The translations under genes were made by a program, and so were the position numbers. The notes below the pieces were generated by a model. It had not been told where the DNA came from, made no database searches, and saw only the letters and a list, made by a program, of their open reading frames with translations. A DNA stretch of 10,479 nucleotides from Reyranella sp. (GTDB lineage: Bacteria; Pseudomonadota; Alphaproteobacteria; Reyranellales; Reyranellaceae), in the NCBI GenBank assembly GCA_030681635.1, contig JAUXRT010000625.1:1-10479 (forward strand), in the 5' to 3' direction. Positions 8,859 to 10,479 of this stretch are shown here, one piece after another. Every line of letters starts with the position of its first letter. The first letter of the stretch is position 1.

Positions 8859-10259
8859 CTAGATATGGAGCGTCCGGCCGTAGGCCGCCAGTACCGACTC
8901 GTGCATCATCTCCGACAGCGTCGGATGCGGGAAAACCGTCGCCATCAGCTCGGCCTCGGTGGTCTCCAGGGTCTTGGCGACGCTATAGCCCTGGATCAGC
9001 TCGGTGACCTCGGCGCCGATCATATGGGCGCCCAGCAGCTCGCCGGTCTTGGCGTCGAAGATGGTCTTGATGAAGCCCTCGGGCTCGCCCAAGGCAATCG
9101 CCTTGCCGTTGCCGATGAACGGGAACTTGCCGACCTTGAGCTGCAGGCCCTTGGCCTTGGCCGCAGCCTCGGTCAGGCCGATGCTGGCGACCTGCGGCTG
9201 GCAGTAGGTGCAGCCCGGGATGTTCTCGGTCTTCATCGGGTGCACGCCCTTCACACCCGCGATCTTCTCGACCACCAGAACGCCTTCATGCATGGCCTTG
9301 TGGGCAAGCCAAGGCGGCCCCGCGACGTCGCCGATGGCATAGACGTTGGGCTCGCCCGTAAAACCCCACTGGTCGATCACGATGTGGGTCTTGTCGACCT
9401 TCACCTTGGTGCCTTCGAGGCCCAGGTTTTCGACATTGCCCACAATGCCGACGGCGCTGATCACGCGGTCGACCGTGATCTGCTCAGCCTTGCCGCCGAC
9501 CGTGATCGTCGCCGTGACGTTGTTGGCGCCCTTCTTCAGGTTCGACACGGTGGCGCTGGTGAGGATCTTCATGCCCTGCTTCTCGAAGGCACGTTTGGCA
9601 AAGGCAGACACCTCTGCATCCTCGACAGGCAGGATACGGTCCAGCACTTCGCAGACCGTGACCTCGGCCCCCATGGTCCGGTAGAAACTCGCGAACTCGA
9701 TGCCGATCGCGCCCGAGCCGATCACCAGCAGCGACTTGGGAAACTCCGGCGGCACCATCGCTTCCTTGTAGCTCCAGACCAGCTTGCCGTCGGTTTCCAG
9801 GCCCGGAAGCTGTCGCGCGCGCGCGCCGGTCGCCAGGATCACGTTCTTGTAGGCGAGCGTGGCGTTGCTCTTGTCCTTCAGCGCGACCGCGAGCTTGCCG
9901 GGACCAGCGAGCTTGGCCGCGCCGTCGAACACCGTGATCTTGTTCTTCTTCATCAGCATCGAGACGCCGCTGCTCAGCTGGTTCGCCACCTTGCGCGAGC
10001 GCTCGACGATCTTCTTGGCGTCGAACGAGACATCCTTCACCGACAGGCCGAAGGAATCGGCGTGCTTGATCAGGCTGTAAACCTCGGACGTGCGCAGCAG
10101 CGCCTTCGTGGGAATGCAGCCCCAGTTGAGGCAGATGCCGCCCATGTGCTCGCGTTCGACGACAGCGGTTTTCAGTCCGAGCTGGGCCGCCCGAATGGCG
10201 GCGACGTAGCCGCCCGGTCCGCCGCCCACGACGATGATGTCGAAATTGGTTTCAGCCAC
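8859..10259 (-). CDS. lpdA: Dihydrolipoyl dehydrogenase (E3 of pyruvate dehydrogenase complex)
   Basis: A 466-residue FAD-dependent disulfide oxidoreductase that reoxidises dihydrolipoyl groups on E2 and passes electrons to NAD+. FAD-binding GGGPGGYVAAIRAAQLG is at 12-28. The redox-active disulfide is Cys43-Cys48 in GGICLNWGCIPTK. The NAD-binding GSGAIGIEFA is at 181-190, and a second FAD motif VYAIGDVAGPPWLAHKA follows. The C-terminal catalytic pair is His445 and Glu450 in HPTLSEMMHES. There is no N-terminal lipoyl domain. Position directly after pdhC assigns it to pyruvate dehydrogenase; a separate E3 for 2-oxoglutarate dehydrogenase may exist elsewhere. The start is GTG at 10259, supported by AGGAG six bases upstream. 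That site is built into the pdhC stop codon, so translation is probably coupled. Confidence 0.97.
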   Translation of the reverse strand: MAETNFDIIVVGGGPGGYVAAIRAAQLGLKTAVVEREHMGGICLNWGCIPTKALLRTSEVYSLIKHADSFGLSVKDVSFDAKKIVERSRKVANQLSSGVSMLMKKNKITVFDGAAKLAGPGKLAVALKDKSNATLAYKNVILATGARARQLPGLETDGKLVWSYKEAMVPPEFPKSLLVIGSGAIGIEFASFYRTMGAEVTVCEVLDRILPVEDAEVSAFAKRAFEKQGMKILTSATVSNLKKGANNVTATITVGGKAEQITVDRVISAVGIVGNVENLGLEGTKVKVDKTHIVIDQWGFTGEPNVYAIGDVAGPPWLAHKAMHEGVLVVEKIAGVKGVHPMKTENIPGCTYCQPQVASIGLTEAAAKAKGLQLKVGKFPFIGNGKAIALGEPEGFIKTIFDAKTGELLGAHMIGAEVTELIQGYSVAKTLETTEAELMATVFPHPTLSEMMHESVLAAYGRTLHI

Positions 10260-10265
10260 AGCTCG

Positions 10266-10270
10266 CTCCT
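10266..10270 (-). promoter_or_regulatory. Ribosome-binding site for lpdA (AGGAG)
   Basis: On the minus strand AGGAG lies six bases before the GTG at 10259 and shares its first bases with the pdhC TAG stop (10269-10271). It supports GTG as the true start of lpdA. It is the strongest Shine-Dalgarno match I saw at a gene start in the window. Confidence 0.75.
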
Positions 10271-10479
10271 AGGCCAGCATCGCGGCCGGCTGCTCGACAT
10301 AGGCACGCAACGTCTGGAGATACTGAGCGCCCATCGCGCCGTCGACGACGCGATGATCGACCGCCAGCGTGCAGTTCATCATGTTGCGCACGACCATCTG
10401 GCCCTTGCGCACGACCACCCGCTCCTCGCCCGCGCCTACGGCCAGGATCATGGCTTGCGGCGGGTTGATGATGGCGGCG
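10269..10479 (-). CDS. pdhC: Dihydrolipoamide acetyltransferase (E2 of pyruvate dehydrogenase), C-terminal end only
   Basis: Only the last 69 residues are visible, and the frame is open at the right edge. The fragment begins AAIINPPQAMILAVGAGEE and contains DHRVVDGA, the HxxxDG active-site motif of the E2 acyltransferase catalytic domain. It ends YVEQPAAMLA with a TAG stop. E2 transfers the acetyl group from its lipoyl arm to coenzyme A and forms the core of the complex. The lipoyl and E1/E3-binding domains lie outside the window. The following lpdA, with overlapping stop and ribosome site, supports pyruvate dehydrogenase rather than 2-oxoglutarate dehydrogenase E2. The assignment to pdhC over sucB/bkdB rests on this context and on the VVVRKGQMVVRNMM stretch. 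Confidence 0.9.
   Translation of the reverse strand, partial: AAIINPPQAMILAVGAGEERVVVRKGQMVVRNMMNCTLAVDHRVVDGAMGAQYLQTLRAYVEQPAAMLA

Overview
This window is a conserved, GC-rich alphaproteobacterial chromosomal segment packed with housekeeping genes. The order is E2/E3 of pyruvate dehydrogenase, lipA, a COQ10/RatA-like gene, pncC/cinA, a fused ispDF, dusB, ntrB, ntrC and ntrY. This order, the IspD-IspF fusion and the NtrBC-NtrY tandem all point to Alphaproteobacteria. The high GC suggests a Rhodospirillales- or Rhizobiales-like lineage, but I cannot name a genus. I see no phage, insertion sequence, CRISPR, tRNA or rRNA, and no sign of recent transfer.

The left half (1-5634, all minus strand) reads dusB, ntrB, ntrC, ntrY. 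The three junctions are a directly abutting TAA/ATG, a 4-base ATGA overlap and a 4-base GTGA overlap, so the genes look like one translationally coupled operon. dusB encodes a tRNA-dihydrouridine synthase. ntrB/ntrC encode the nitrogen-control two-component pair (soluble PAS kinase and sigma-54 activator). ntrY encodes a membrane sensor kinase and runs off the left edge before its last ATP-binding motif. ntrX would be expected next, outside the window.

The only real intergenic gap is 5635-5758 (124 bases), between the divergent dusB and ispDF genes. It holds a perfect 7-1-7 palindrome at 5660-5674. A matched pair of TATTAAC elements also sits there, one just upstream of each start codon. The ispDF copy forms an extended -10-like element that would place transcription start at the GTG codon, which suggests a leaderless message.

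In the middle (5759-7425, plus strand), ispDF makes two enzymes of the non-mevalonate isoprenoid pathway in one chain, followed closely by a stand-alone CinA C-terminal-domain gene (NMN deamidase, pncC).

The right part (7385-10479, minus strand) reads pdhC (3' end only), lpdA, lipA, ratA/COQ10-like. E2 carries lipoyl groups, LipA makes them, and E3 reoxidises them. The last gene probably serves ubiquinone function. The ratA and pncC genes converge and overlap tail to tail by 41 bases.

I found no undescribed system. The items worth checking are the regulatory architecture of the divergent gap, the convergent overlap, the relict internal start codon at the IspD/IspF boundary, and the unusual start codons of ntrY, ispDF, ratA and lpdA.
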